This document shows, one piece after another, positions 17,861-27,582 of a stretch of DNA of 64,000 nucleotides (within the stretch, counting starts at the first letter, position 1; each line of letters starts with the position of its first letter). Below the pieces are notes generated by a model. The model made no database searches and had not been told where the DNA came from. It worked only from the letters and a program-made list of their open reading frames with translations. Location of the stretch: positions 32,001 through 96,000 of the forward strand of contig CACMJG010000007.1 in assembly GCA_902613995.1 (NCBI GenBank), written 5' to 3'. Made by a program: the position numbers and the translations under genes. Origin of the DNA: an uncultured Alphaproteobacteria bacterium (GTDB taxonomy: Bacteria > Pseudomonadota > Alphaproteobacteria > Methylaequorales > Methylaequoraceae).

Positions 17861-18831
17861 TTTTAAAAAATAAAAAATTTTTAGTTATTGGCGGTGCAGG
17901 ATTGATTGGGTCCCACACAGTTGATTTACTTTTAAGAGAAAATATAAAAGAAATTATTGTATTTGATAATTTTTTTCGCGGAAGTACTGAAAATTTGTCT
18001 GAAGCACTCAAAAATCCCAAAGTAAAAATTTTTGATCATGGCGGGGATATTCTTCAAAAAGATATTTTGGAAAAATCAATGAGTAGAGTTGATGGAGTTT
18101 TTCATTTTGCAGCATTGTGGTTACTTCAATGTCATGAATATCCTGAATCAGCCTTCAAAACTAATATTGAAGGGACATTCAATATATTAAATTGTTGTAT
18201 GAAGAAAAAAATAAAAAAACTTATCTTTTCTTCATCAGCATCGGTATATGGTGATGCAGAGGAAGAACCAATGACAGAAAAGCATCCTTTTAATTCTAAA
18301 AATTTTTATGGTGCAACAAAGATATGTGGAGAGTCTATGCTTAATGCGTTTCATCATAGATACGACTTAAATTTTGTTGGATTAAGATATATGAATGTTT
18401 ATGGACCAAGACAAGATTATTCAGGCGCCTACGTTGCTGTCATAATGCGAATGTTAGATGCAATTGATAAAAATGAACATGTAACCATTTTTGGAGATGG
18501 CAGTGAGTCATTTGACTTTATTTCAGTCAAGGATTGTGCTCGATCAAACATCTTAGCTATGTCTTCTGATATAAAAAAAGGTTTTTATAATGTTGGAACC
18601 GGAAAAAAAACTTCTCTTCTTAATCTTGCTGAAACACTTTATGATTTAGTTGGAAAAAAAAAAAAAATTAAATTCAAAAAAAATTTCAATCGCACACTCG
18701 TTAAAAATAGAATTGGATCAGTAAAAAAAGCTGAGTTAGATTTAAAATTCATAAGTAAAGTAGGTCTAGCAGAAGGATTAAAAGACTTAATAACTTGGAG
18801 AGAAAAAAAACTTAAAAAGGTAAAAAAATAA
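17857..18831 (+). CDS. NAD-dependent sugar epimerase/dehydratase (SDR)
   Basis: 324 residues, extended SDR. GGAGLIGSH (about 12-20) binds NAD, SSSASVYG carries the catalytic Ser, YGATK is the YxxxK pair, and LRYMNVYGPRQDYSG is the substrate-lobe block. This pattern fits UDP-N-acetylglucosamine 4-epimerases (WbpP-like) or related C4 epimerases. The position after wbpBDE suggests it supplies another sugar of the same repeat. The exact substrate is open. It ends 3 bases before the asnB gene. Confidence 0.8.
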   Translation: MILKNKKFLVIGGAGLIGSHTVDLLLRENIKEIIVFDNFFRGSTENLSEALKNPKVKIFDHGGDILQKDILEKSMSRVDGVFHFAALWLLQCHEYPESAFKTNIEGTFNILNCCMKKKIKKLIFSSSASVYGDAEEEPMTEKHPFNSKNFYGATKICGESMLNAFHHRYDLNFVGLRYMNVYGPRQDYSGAYVAVIMRMLDAIDKNEHVTIFGDGSESFDFISVKDCARSNILAMSSDIKKGFYNVGTGKKTSLLNLAETLYDLVGKKKKIKFKKNFNRTLVKNRIGSVKKAELDLKFISKVGLAEGLKDLITWREKKLKKVKK

Positions 18832-18834
18832 GTC

Positions 18835-20703
18835 ATGTGCGGTATTGTTGGTTTTATAGATTTAAAAAAAAATAAAGCGAATACTAATATTCTTCAAAAA
18901 ATGATCGAGTCTCTTGGTCATAGAGGACCAGATGGAAAAGGACAATATATTTTTAAGAACCTTGCCTTAGGCCATACAAGGCTTTCAATCATTGATCTGT
19001 CAAATAAAGGCTCTCAACCAATGCAATCAAAAAATGGAGATTGGATCATTTCTTATAATGGAGAAATATATAATTTTCGATCATTGCGAGAAATATTAAA
19101 AAAACGTGGTTATAAATTTATTTCACAAAGTGATACTGAGGTCGTTCTAAATTCATTTATTGAGTGGGGAGTTGAATGTTTATTAAAATTTAATGGGATG
19201 TTTTCTTTTTCAATTTTTAATAAAAAAAAAAGAGAACTTATTCTTGCCAGAGATAGATTCGGTATAAAACCAATTTATTACTATAAAAAAAAAGACTTCT
19301 TTTTATTTTCTTCAGAAATCAAGTCCTTTTTATTTTATCCAGAAAATAAATTAAAGATATGTTCTGATAGTCTTGCTGAATATTTAACATTTCAGAATTT
19401 TATAGATTGCGATACTTTATTTCAAAATGTTAAAATTCTAAGACCGGGCTCATTTTTGAAATTATCGCTTGATGGGAATATTCAAGAAAAGAATTATTTT
19501 GAATTTAATTTTGAAGAAAACTCTGAACTTTCTGATTTTAATAAAACAAAATTTAAACTTAAGAGTGCTCTCAATAATGCTGTAAATAACCACATTATAA
19601 GTGATGTTCCTGTATCTTCTTATTTAAGTGGTGGAATTGACTCAAGTGTAATTACTGCACTTGCAAGTAATAAAATAAAAAAAATGAAAACTTTCACAGT
19701 TGGATTTAATATGGATTCTGTTTCGGGTGTTGAGCTTTTTTTTGATGAGAGAAAAAAAGCAGAACAAGTTTCCGCTCAATTAGGAACCGAACATTATGAA
19801 TCAGTACTGAAGTCAGGAGACATGGAAAGTGCATTCAAAAAAATTGTCTGGCATCTTGAAGAACCTAGAGTTGGACAAAGTTACCCAAATTATTATGCAT
19901 CGAAATTAGCAAGTAAATTTGGAAAAGTTTTATTGACTGGTATAGGTGGAGACGAATTATTTGCTGGTTATCCGTGGAGATACTATAAAAATAAAGGTTT
20001 AAATAATACTGATGAATTTTATCATCAATATTACAGTTTTTGGAATAGATTATTCGACCACAAAGAACTAGACGAATTACTAGGAAAGAAATATGAAAAA
20101 TTAATGTTTTTTGAAAAGTTTAAATCAATAATAAATATAAAAAAAAATAATCCAACCCATACTGATTTAATTAATTATTCTTTAAAATTTGAGATAAAAA
20201 CATTTCTTCATGGTTTACTAATTGTTGAAGATAAATTATCAATGGCTCATTCATTAGAAACTAGAGTTCCTTTTTTGGACAATGAATTATGTGAGCTAGC
20301 ATCACAGATTCCATTAAAGATGAAGCTAAAAAATATTAATAAAAATTTTAGTTTCGATGAAAATACAAATGAAAATAAAGTTGATTATTTTTATAATAAT
20401 TATAATGATGGAAAATTGATACTTCGTGAAGCAATTCATGATCTCCTTCCATTTGATATTTCTAATGAAAGGAAACAAGGCTTTTCTGGACCTGATAACA
20501 CATGGTTCAAAGGCCAAAGTATTGATTTCGTTAAAGATAACTTACTAGACAAAAATCAACATATTTTTAAATATCTCGACTTTAAAATTGTCAAGAAAAA
20601 AGTAGACGAACACATAAAGGGTCAAAGAAATAACAGATTACATATTTGGTCGATGCTATATTTAAATTACTTTATTAAAACATTTATAACAAGACAGATT
20701 TAG
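18835..20703 (+). CDS. asnB: Asparagine-synthase-like amidotransferase in glycan operon
   Basis: 622 residues. MCGIVGFI gives the glutaminase Cys2; RGPDGKGQ and SYNGEIYN complete the N-terminal domain. The PP-loop SYLSGGIDSSVIT and VLLTGIGGDELFAGY form the synthetase site. In Pseudomonas O-antigen clusters an AsnB homologue (WbpS) amidates a uronic acid carboxyl, and the uronic acid enzymes just upstream make that role likely here. A stretch near 500-530 rich in Asn and Lys may be a flexible insert. A plain asparagine synthetase cannot be excluded. Confidence 0.85.
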   Translation: MCGIVGFIDLKKNKANTNILQKMIESLGHRGPDGKGQYIFKNLALGHTRLSIIDLSNKGSQPMQSKNGDWIISYNGEIYNFRSLREILKKRGYKFISQSDTEVVLNSFIEWGVECLLKFNGMFSFSIFNKKKRELILARDRFGIKPIYYYKKKDFFLFSSEIKSFLFYPENKLKICSDSLAEYLTFQNFIDCDTLFQNVKILRPGSFLKLSLDGNIQEKNYFEFNFEENSELSDFNKTKFKLKSALNNAVNNHIISDVPVSSYLSGGIDSSVITALASNKIKKMKTFTVGFNMDSVSGVELFFDERKKAEQVSAQLGTEHYESVLKSGDMESAFKKIVWHLEEPRVGQSYPNYYASKLASKFGKVLLTGIGGDELFAGYPWRYYKNKGLNNTDEFYHQYYSFWNRLFDHKELDELLGKKYEKLMFFEKFKSIINIKKNNPTHTDLINYSLKFEIKTFLHGLLIVEDKLSMAHSLETRVPFLDNELCELASQIPLKMKLKNINKNFSFDENTNENKVDYFYNNYNDGKLILREAIHDLLPFDISNERKQGFSGPDNTWFKGQSIDFVKDNLLDKNQHIFKYLDFKIVKKKVDEHIKGQRNNRLHIWSMLYLNYFIKTFITRQI

Positions 20704-20731
20704 ATACGAATTTTAAAACAAAAAAAATTTT

Positions 20732-21847
20732 ATGAAAATTCCACTAGCGAGACCATACATAACAAAAAGTATATATCAAGAAATCAGAAAACTAATACAA
20801 ACAGGATTCTTAACTGAAGGAAATTATACAAAAAAATTTGAGCGACTTATTGAAGAATATACTGGTTGCAAAGATTGTGTTGCATTTACATCTGCTACTA
20901 CAGCATTGGAAGCTGTAATTAAAAGTTTAAATTTAAAAAAAAATGACGAAATTATAGCTCCAAATTTTTCTTACCCTGCCACGATATCTCCTGCAATACT
21001 ATATAATCATAAAGTAAAATTAATTGACGTTAATAAATACGATTATAACTTATGTTTTGATGAACTATCTAAAAACATATCGACAAAAACAAAAGTTGTT
21101 ATTCCAGTTTCTGTTTTTGGTAATTCATTAAACTACGCTAAACTTCTTAAGCTAAAGAAAAAGTATGGATTTGTAATTATTGAGGACGCTGCAGCTTCTT
21201 TAGGAACAACTTACAAAAAAAAAAAAATTGGAAGCATAGCAGATTATACGATCTTTAGTTTTCATCCCAGGAAATCAATTACTACCGGCGAGGGAGGAAT
21301 AGTTGCATCAAATAATACAAAAAAAATTGAGTGGTTGCGAATGTTTAAAAACTTTGGGTTAAAAAAAGAAGGTAAATCTATATTTAAAATTTCAGGAACT
21401 AATCTTAAAATGTCGAATATAAATGCATTATTTGGAATCAATCAAATAAAAATTTTTGATAAAATTTTGAAAAAAAAACATAATATCGTACAAAATTATA
21501 TAAATGAATTGTCAAAACACGAGAATATACAAATACAAGAAGTAACTAAAAATTCAAAACATTCTTATCAAACCTTTTGTATTACACTTAACAAAAGAGA
21601 TAAAGCTATCAAGTATTTAAGATCTAAGGGAATAGAGGCTCAAATTGGTTATTATGCATTAAATCAGCATAATGCATTCAAAAAGAATAAAAATGTAAAA
21701 GTTTGCGGAAATTTAAATAACAGTATCTTCCTTGCTCAACACACATTAGCTTTACCTCTTTATTATCAAATGACAAGTAATGAACAAAGTTATGTTCTAG
21801 AAATATTAAATAAATTTTTAAGTTTAAAAAAAAATGAAAAAAAATAA
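20732..21847 (+). CDS. DegT/DnrJ/EryC1/StrS-family sugar aminotransferase
   Basis: 371 residues, beginning IPLARPYI as usual for the family. The PLP lysine is Lys181 in FSFHPRKSITTGEGG, and Asp152 (IEDAAAS) holds the pyridine ring. It should aminate a 4-keto sugar nucleotide. The next gene is a formyltransferase overlapping it by 14 bases, so an amino sugar that is then N-formylated is a natural reading. No 4,6-dehydratase lies nearby in this operon; the one at 46460 could feed it. Confidence 0.85.
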   Translation: MKIPLARPYITKSIYQEIRKLIQTGFLTEGNYTKKFERLIEEYTGCKDCVAFTSATTALEAVIKSLNLKKNDEIIAPNFSYPATISPAILYNHKVKLIDVNKYDYNLCFDELSKNISTKTKVVIPVSVFGNSLNYAKLLKLKKKYGFVIIEDAAASLGTTYKKKKIGSIADYTIFSFHPRKSITTGEGGIVASNNTKKIEWLRMFKNFGLKKEGKSIFKISGTNLKMSNINALFGINQIKIFDKILKKKHNIVQNYINELSKHENIQIQEVTKNSKHSYQTFCITLNKRDKAIKYLRSKGIEAQIGYYALNQHNAFKKNKNVKVCGNLNNSIFLAQHTLALPLYYQMTSNEQSYVLEILNKFLSLKKNEKK

Positions 21848-22766
21848 GATAACTCTATTTGGTTCAACTGACTTAACTTTGCATATTTTCAATTATTTAT
21901 TAAAAAAAGGGTATAATTTGAATGGAGTGGTTACCATTAAAGAAAATATTTCTATTAGCTATAGTAAAAAGAAATTAAAAAATGTTAGATTTTCTAATCT
22001 TTCATCAATAGCAGACAAGCACAATATCCCCACTTTCTTTTATAAGAATAATACTGACAATTTGAATAGTTTCTTAAACACTTCTAGAACAGAAGTAATA
22101 CTTTTAGCGGGTTGGTTTCACAATTTACCACCCAAAATACTAAATAACATAAAGATTTGCCTTGGAATTCATTCCTCTTTATTACCTCAACTAAAAGGGC
22201 ATGCACCATTGAACTGGGCAATTATAAATGAATTTAAAAAAACAGGCGTATCCCTTTTTGAAATATCTAAAAATGTTGATGCGGGAAAAATATATGCAAG
22301 AAAAGAATTTATAATTAAAAAAACTGATTATATTTCTGACTTGATCGAAAAATGCAAAGTTGCGACATTAGATTTGTTAGATAAAAATTTAAAACAAATT
22401 TTAGAAGGGAGTAAAAAAAATTCTCAATGGAAAAAAAAAGAATCATATGGACTCAATAGAATACCAGATGATTCAATAATCGATTGGAATTTGAAAGCTA
22501 ATAAAATATATGATTTAATAAGAGCGTCTTCCAGACCATATTCTGGAGCTTTTACATTTCTTAATAAAAAGCAAGTAATAATCTTCAAGTCCAAAATTGC
22601 TTTTAAACCCTTAGTTTATGGAAAACCCGGACAAATATTTGTTTTGCAAAAAAAAATTTATGTAAAATGTAATGATTTTTTATTAGAAATTTTAGATGCA
22701 GAAAATATAGGTGGAAAACAATTAATAGAAGAATTGTTAAAGTGTAATCATGAAAGATTCAAATAA
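21834..22766 (+). CDS. Formyltransferase-family protein, putative sugar N-formyltransferase, altered catalytic Asn
   Basis: 310 residues. N-terminal Rossmann-like formyltransferase domain with LGIHSSLLPQLKGHAPLNWA (110-129) and ISKNVDAGKIYAR (144-156), then an OB-like C-terminal part as in Fmt and ArnA. His113 and Asp149 match the catalytic His and Asp. The catalytic Asn that precedes the His by two positions in Fmt, ArnA and PurN is Gly111 here. It is sandwiched between a DegT aminotransferase and an amidotransferase, so N-formylation of an amino sugar with N10-formyl-tetrahydrofolate is the likely role. Confidence 0.75.
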   Translation: MKKNKITLFGSTDLTLHIFNYLLKKGYNLNGVVTIKENISISYSKKKLKNVRFSNLSSIADKHNIPTFFYKNNTDNLNSFLNTSRTEVILLAGWFHNLPPKILNNIKICLGIHSSLLPQLKGHAPLNWAIINEFKKTGVSLFEISKNVDAGKIYARKEFIIKKTDYISDLIEKCKVATLDLLDKNLKQILEGSKKNSQWKKKESYGLNRIPDDSIIDWNLKANKIYDLIRASSRPYSGAFTFLNKKQVIIFKSKIAFKPLVYGKPGQIFVLQKKIYVKCNDFLLEILDAENIGGKQLIEELLKCNHERFK

Positions 22767-23922
22767 AAAGTTACTAAAAAAAAGAGGTAAGGAAATTCAA
22801 GTATGTACAAATTGTATATACGATTTAGATGTACCTGAAATTTTTTTTGATAAAAATGGAGTTTGTAATTACTGCAATCAAATTTTAGAGCTAAAAAGTA
22901 ATTATGGTACTGGTAAAAAGCTTGGAAAAGAAAAATTAAAAAATATTCTTATTGATATCAAACAAGCAGGAAAGAAAAAAAAATATGACTGTATTATAGG
23001 TGTTAGTGGAGGAACTGACTCATCATATTTATTATATCTTGCGAAAAAAAAATGGAAATTGCGTCCACTAGCCGTCCATTTTGATAATACGTTTAATTCA
23101 TCAATTGCGACTATGAATATAGCAAAAGTACTCAAAATTCTTGATATTGATCTTTACACTTATGTGGTAAATAATAAAGAAATGGATGATATTTTTAGAT
23201 CATTTTTTAAAGCTGGAGTTCCAGAAATAGAGGCTTCAACTGACCTAGCGCTTTCAGAAGTTATGTATAGAGCAGCTAACAAATATAATATTTCATACAT
23301 ACTAGAAGGTCATTCATTTCTTGAAGAAGGTATTACGCCATTAAATAAAAACTATTTTGATGGAATGTATATAAAAGATATACACAAACGATTTGGTACA
23401 ATGAAAATGCAAACTTACCCACTAATGACATTATCAAGGTTTTTATATTGGACATGTTATAAAAAAATAAAGAAAATAAGACCTTATTGGTATATTGAAT
23501 ATTCAAAAGAAGAAGCAAAGAAATTTTTGAAGAAAAACTTTAAATGGAAGTATTATGGTGGACATCATCTTGAAAATATTATGACCTCGTTTTACCATAA
23601 AGTTTATAACCCTCAGAAATTTAACGTAGATCTAAGGAATAATACATTGTCAGCCCAGGTAAGGAGCAAAAAGATGTCAAGAACACAAGCCTGGAAAACT
23701 TATAATAAAAAAATTACTGATACCACTGAGTTAATTGAGTATTTTCAAAAAAGACTCAGCTTAAAAAATAATGAATACAATTCAATAATGAATGCTCCTC
23801 CTAAATGCTGGAAGGACTATAAAACCTATAAAAAAATTTTTGAAAGAATGAGATTATTATTCTTATTTTTATCAAAAAGAAACCTCGTACCTTATAGCTT
23901 TTATTTAAAATATTGTAAATGA
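22750..23922 (+). CDS. wbpG: N-acetyl sugar amidotransferase, WbpG/PseA-type
   Basis: 390 residues. Two Cys pairs, CTNC (19-22) and CNYC (39-42), form a probable zinc site. The ATP pyrophosphatase loop IIGVSGGTDSSYLLYL spans 82-97. This matches WbpG/PseA/WbuX, which convert an N-acetyl group on a sugar into an acetamidino group using ammonia delivered by HisH- and HisF-like partners. Both partners are encoded directly downstream with 4-base and 1-base overlaps. The Asp/Asn-rich C-terminal half is Lys-rich and of unknown role. Confidence 0.87.
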   Translation: MKDSNKKLLKKRGKEIQVCTNCIYDLDVPEIFFDKNGVCNYCNQILELKSNYGTGKKLGKEKLKNILIDIKQAGKKKKYDCIIGVSGGTDSSYLLYLAKKKWKLRPLAVHFDNTFNSSIATMNIAKVLKILDIDLYTYVVNNKEMDDIFRSFFKAGVPEIEASTDLALSEVMYRAANKYNISYILEGHSFLEEGITPLNKNYFDGMYIKDIHKRFGTMKMQTYPLMTLSRFLYWTCYKKIKKIRPYWYIEYSKEEAKKFLKKNFKWKYYGGHHLENIMTSFYHKVYNPQKFNVDLRNNTLSAQVRSKKMSRTQAWKTYNKKITDTTELIEYFQKRLSLKNNEYNSIMNAPPKCWKDYKTYKKIFERMRLLFLFLSKRNLVPYSFYLKYCK

Positions 23923-24521
23923 TTGGAATACTTGACTTTGGACTAGGAAATATTGCATCAATAAGCAATATGTACAAAAGAATGGGTATAAACAATATTA
24001 TTTGTCGTCATGACAATGATTTAAACAAATCTAATAAATTTATTTTGCCAGGGGTTGGTTCATTTGATAATGCCATGCAAAAAGTAAAAAAGTCATCTTT
24101 TTTTCCCATCTTAGAACATAAAGTTTTGAAAGAAAAAAATCCAATTTTAGGAATATGCTTGGGAATGCAAATTCTTTTTAAAAAAAGCGAAGAAGGCCAG
24201 CTTCCTGGACTTGGATGGGTTGATGGAGAAGTAAAAAAAATTAAAAGTTCTAATTTGATACTTCCCCACATGGGCTGGAATAATGTAAAAATAAAAAATA
24301 AAGTAAAATTGATTAACAATCTCACCAAAAACACCAAATTTTATTTTATTCATTCATACGTTGTTAAACTAAAGAACAAAAAATATGAAATTTTAGAAAC
24401 ACATTATGGTGAAGACTTCACTTCATCTTTTGCATTTAAAAATTTTTATGGAGTTCAATTTCATCCTGAGAAGAGTCATAAGCATGGTATGAAAATATTA
24501 AAAAACTTTTGTGAAATATAA
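23919..24521 (+). CDS. hisH: HisH-like glutaminase subunit of the sugar amidotransferase
   Basis: 200 residues, class I glutamine amidotransferase. Cys80 is in LGICLGMQ and His182/Glu184 in VQFHPEKS, a complete catalytic triad. The start MIGILDFGLGN matches HisH. In glycan clusters (HisH2) it releases ammonia from glutamine for the WbpG partner rather than for imidazole glycerol phosphate synthesis. Location between wbpG and a HisF-like gene supports the glycan role. Confidence 0.88.
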   Translation: MIGILDFGLGNIASISNMYKRMGINNIICRHDNDLNKSNKFILPGVGSFDNAMQKVKKSSFFPILEHKVLKEKNPILGICLGMQILFKKSEEGQLPGLGWVDGEVKKIKSSNLILPHMGWNNVKIKNKVKLINNLTKNTKFYFIHSYVVKLKNKKYEILETHYGEDFTSSFAFKNFYGVQFHPEKSHKHGMKILKNFCEI

Positions 24522-25276
24522 TGATACTACCAAGAATAATTCCAGTTTTACTGATTAAAAATGGAAGTTTAATTAAAACAATAAACTTTGATAAATTTAA
24601 TTATATAGGTGATCCATGTAATACTGCTCGAATATTTAATGAACTCGAAGTAGATGAGATGATTTTACTTGATGTAGATGCAACCAACCAAAAAAAAATT
24701 AATCTCAACTTAATATCAGAATTAGCCTCAGAATGTTTCATGCCATTAACATATGGAGGTGGAATTTGTAGAATCGAGGATGCAGAGTCACTTTTTAGAC
24801 TTGGTGTTGAAAAAATAGTTGTGAACACACACAGTTACATTGATAAAAATTTTATGAAGAGTTTATCAAATGAATTCGGAAGTCAAGCGATTGTTGCTTC
24901 TATTGATTATAAATGTATAAACAGCCAAAAAATAATATTTTCAAATTCTGGTAGGAACAAACAAAACTATGAAATCCTTAATTGGGTTAAACATTTAGAA
25001 TATGATGGTGTTGGTGAAATTATTTTAACATCAATAGATCATGAAGGAACTTGGAATGGATTTGACTATGAGTTTATAGAACAAATTGTAAGGGCTATAA
25101 ATATTCCAGTTATTGCTCATGGTGGTGCAGGAAATTTAGAACATATTAAAAAAATTTTAAAATGTGGAGTATCAGCCGTAGGTCTTGGTAGTATGGTTGT
25201 TTACCAAAAAAAAAATATGGGTGTTTTAGTAAATTTTATAGATACAAGAAAAATTGTTGAGGTTTTAAATAAATGA
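24521..25276 (+). CDS. hisF: HisF-like ammonia-channel subunit (glycan paralogue)
   Basis: 251 residues, TIM barrel of the HisF family (RIIPVLLIKNGSLIKTINF, MPLTYGGGICR, VIAHGGAGN). The catalytic Asp of true HisF, in CLDVKDG, is Leu11 here (VLLIKNG), while the second one is kept (ASIDYK). This fits the WbpG/HisH2/HisF2 trio, where the barrel may mainly channel ammonia. The start codon overlaps the HisH stop by one base. A role in histidine biosynthesis is unlikely. Confidence 0.87.
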   Translation: MILPRIIPVLLIKNGSLIKTINFDKFNYIGDPCNTARIFNELEVDEMILLDVDATNQKKINLNLISELASECFMPLTYGGGICRIEDAESLFRLGVEKIVVNTHSYIDKNFMKSLSNEFGSQAIVASIDYKCINSQKIIFSNSGRNKQNYEILNWVKHLEYDGVGEIILTSIDHEGTWNGFDYEFIEQIVRAINIPVIAHGGAGNLEHIKKILKCGVSAVGLGSMVVYQKKNMGVLVNFIDTRKIVEVLNK

Positions 25277-27582
25277 AAATTGGACTTATTGGAAATATGA
25301 ATAATAGCAACTTTTCTCTTATGAGAATACTTAGAAATGAGGGTTACGATGCTCATTTATTTTTATTCAAAAATGAATTTTTTTTTCCAGAAGATGATAC
25401 CCAAGATATTTCTGAATTAAAGAAATTTATTCATAATTTAGGCGTCTCCAACGGTAAACCTGATATTCTATTTTTTAATAAGGAATGCTTAAGAGATAAA
25501 TTAAAAACTTTTAATTTTTTGATTGGAAACGGGATATCACCTTATATTTTAAAAAAAATTCACAGAAAATTAAATATTTTTATGCCTTATGGGGAAGGTA
25601 TTGAGCATATAAACGAAAATACTGATAATTTTAAAGAAATAATATTTTCAAAAAAAATTATAAATTTTCCTAAGTTACTATGGTTTAAAGTTTGTGCCTT
25701 TCTCCAGTATAAGTCATTAGATAATTGCAATAGTATAACAACATTTAATCTTCATGATTTTTCATTGAATACATTTAAAAAAATTGGGGTTCTGCCAAAT
25801 ATAATCCCAATTTTTCCCCTATTTGAAGAAAAGCTTTATAAGACTAATGAATTGTTTATAAATGAAATTAGAAAACTTCCAAAAAACTCAATAAAAATAT
25901 TTTCCCATGTAGCTCACTTTTGGAAAAATTTACCATATAAAAATTATATGGATGGATTTGGTAAAAGAAATAATTGGTTGGTAGAAGGAGTTAAGCAATA
26001 TTATTCCCTTTCAAATAAAAAGGATGTCTATGTAATTCTTACTGAGTATGGTCCAGATGTTAAAGATACTAAAAAACTAATTTCAGAATATGGGTTAGAA
26101 AAACATTTTTTATGGATACCTAAACTTAAAAGAATAGAAATTTATGATCTTATAGATATATGTGATCTAGGTTCCTCAGAATTTGCAAATATGTTCTGGG
26201 GGTCCTGCGGTTGGGAATTCATTAGTAGAGGAAAAACTTTTTTTCATCAACTTAGTATTATAGACAGATATTTAGAAAAGAAAATAAAACTTCCTAATTT
26301 TATAAACATAAATAATCCCAGTGAAATTGCAAATTATCTATTAAAGTTTGATAAAAGTATTGAAGTAAAAAAGGGAAGTCAAAATAAAAAATGGTATTTT
26401 CAGTTTAAAAAAAAATATATATCAAAATTAACAAATGAAATACAGTATCAAAGTAAACATAAAAAAATACGAATTTCATTTATTATTGGTTCTTTGAATC
26501 TTGGCGGAACAGAAAGACATCTAATTAGTTTAATCAATAATCTTGACAGAAATATTTTCAATATTGATTTATTTCTTTTAAATGAAGAAGGAAGTCTTAT
26601 CAAAGAATTAAATCCGTTTATTAGAGTTGTTAAGCCAAAAAAACCAATTTTTAAAAAAATTGATCACTTTATCAATTTTTTTAAAGTACTTTATTACTTG
26701 AATTTATTTAAACCACAGATTATTCATTGTTTTTTACCTCAATCATACATATTTGGTGGCTTAATTGGTTGGATACTTAAAAACAAAAATGTTTTAATGA
26801 GTAGAAGATCTTTAAATAATTATCAAAAAAAATACAAATTTATACCAGTTTCTAGAATTGAAAAATTTTTACATTCTAAAGTTAAATATGCTTTAGGAAA
26901 TTCTAAAGCAGTTATTAATCAACTTGAAAAAGAAGGTGTAATGAAACATAAACTCAAGCTCATATATAATGGAGTACTTAAAAACAATGAAAATCAAATT
27001 AGTAAGTTTTCAAATTTAAATAATTTCAAAAAACATATTAATTCAAAAAGTATAATTTTCTCTGTTATAGCTAATTTGATTCCATACAAAAATCACAAAA
27101 TGGTTATTAAAGCGGCACATTTGCTTTTGAAAGAATATAAAAACTTTAAAATTATTTTTGTTGGGAGTGGTGAAATAGCTTATGAACATTCTCTTAGAAT
27201 TTTGATAGAAGAGTATAATCTCAAAAATCACATTCATATTTTTAAACAATCCTTAAATGTAGAGGATTTTTATAAAATAAGTGATATTGGAATATCGTCA
27301 TCTGACGAAGAGGGTTTTTCCAATAGTATCTTGGAATTTCTTAGTTTTGGTAAACCAGTGATTGCAACACGTGTTGGAGGCAACCTGGATGTAATAAATA
27401 AAAAGAATGGTTTTTTGGTTGATAAAAATGATCATCATAAACTTTTCAACATTATGAAATATTTAATTTTTAATAAAAAAATTATTAAAAAATTGGGAGC
27501 GCAGGCAGTAAAAGATTCGAAAAAATATGACTTTAATAAAATGATTCAGAATTACACTGAATTATATGAAAGTATAACTTGA
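25273..27582 (+). CDS. Two-module GT-B glycosyltransferase fusion
   Basis: 769 residues, about twice the family length. Residues 1 to about 390 form one GT-B-like unit ending in DLGSSEFANMFWGSCGWEF. From about 395, KIRISFIIGSLNLGGTERH starts a full GT4 enzyme with donor-site block SSDEEGFSNSILEFLSFGKP and the GT4 E-x7-E pair (EEGFSNSILE). One chain could add two consecutive sugars. It overlaps hisF by 4 bases and the flippase by 4 bases. No frame break is seen at the junction, so this looks like a genuine fusion. Confidence 0.8.
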   Translation: MKIGLIGNMNNSNFSLMRILRNEGYDAHLFLFKNEFFFPEDDTQDISELKKFIHNLGVSNGKPDILFFNKECLRDKLKTFNFLIGNGISPYILKKIHRKLNIFMPYGEGIEHINENTDNFKEIIFSKKIINFPKLLWFKVCAFLQYKSLDNCNSITTFNLHDFSLNTFKKIGVLPNIIPIFPLFEEKLYKTNELFINEIRKLPKNSIKIFSHVAHFWKNLPYKNYMDGFGKRNNWLVEGVKQYYSLSNKKDVYVILTEYGPDVKDTKKLISEYGLEKHFLWIPKLKRIEIYDLIDICDLGSSEFANMFWGSCGWEFISRGKTFFHQLSIIDRYLEKKIKLPNFININNPSEIANYLLKFDKSIEVKKGSQNKKWYFQFKKKYISKLTNEIQYQSKHKKIRISFIIGSLNLGGTERHLISLINNLDRNIFNIDLFLLNEEGSLIKELNPFIRVVKPKKPIFKKIDHFINFFKVLYYLNLFKPQIIHCFLPQSYIFGGLIGWILKNKNVLMSRRSLNNYQKKYKFIPVSRIEKFLHSKVKYALGNSKAVINQLEKEGVMKHKLKLIYNGVLKNNENQISKFSNLNNFKKHINSKSIIFSVIANLIPYKNHKMVIKAAHLLLKEYKNFKIIFVGSGEIAYEHSLRILIEEYNLKNHIHIFKQSLNVEDFYKISDIGISSSDEEGFSNSILEFLSFGKPVIATRVGGNLDVINKKNGFLVDKNDHHKLFNIMKYLIFNKKIIKKLGAQAVKDSKKYDFNKMIQNYTELYESIT

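Noticed and set aside
20326..20517. Minus-strand ORF inside asnB and other similar antisense ORFs
   Set aside because: AT-rich DNA yields many such shadow frames; none carries a recognisable motif.
23919..25276. Histidine biosynthesis hisH-hisF pair
   Set aside because: They follow a WbpG-type amidotransferase with overlaps, and the HisF catalytic aspartate is replaced, so the glycan role fits better.
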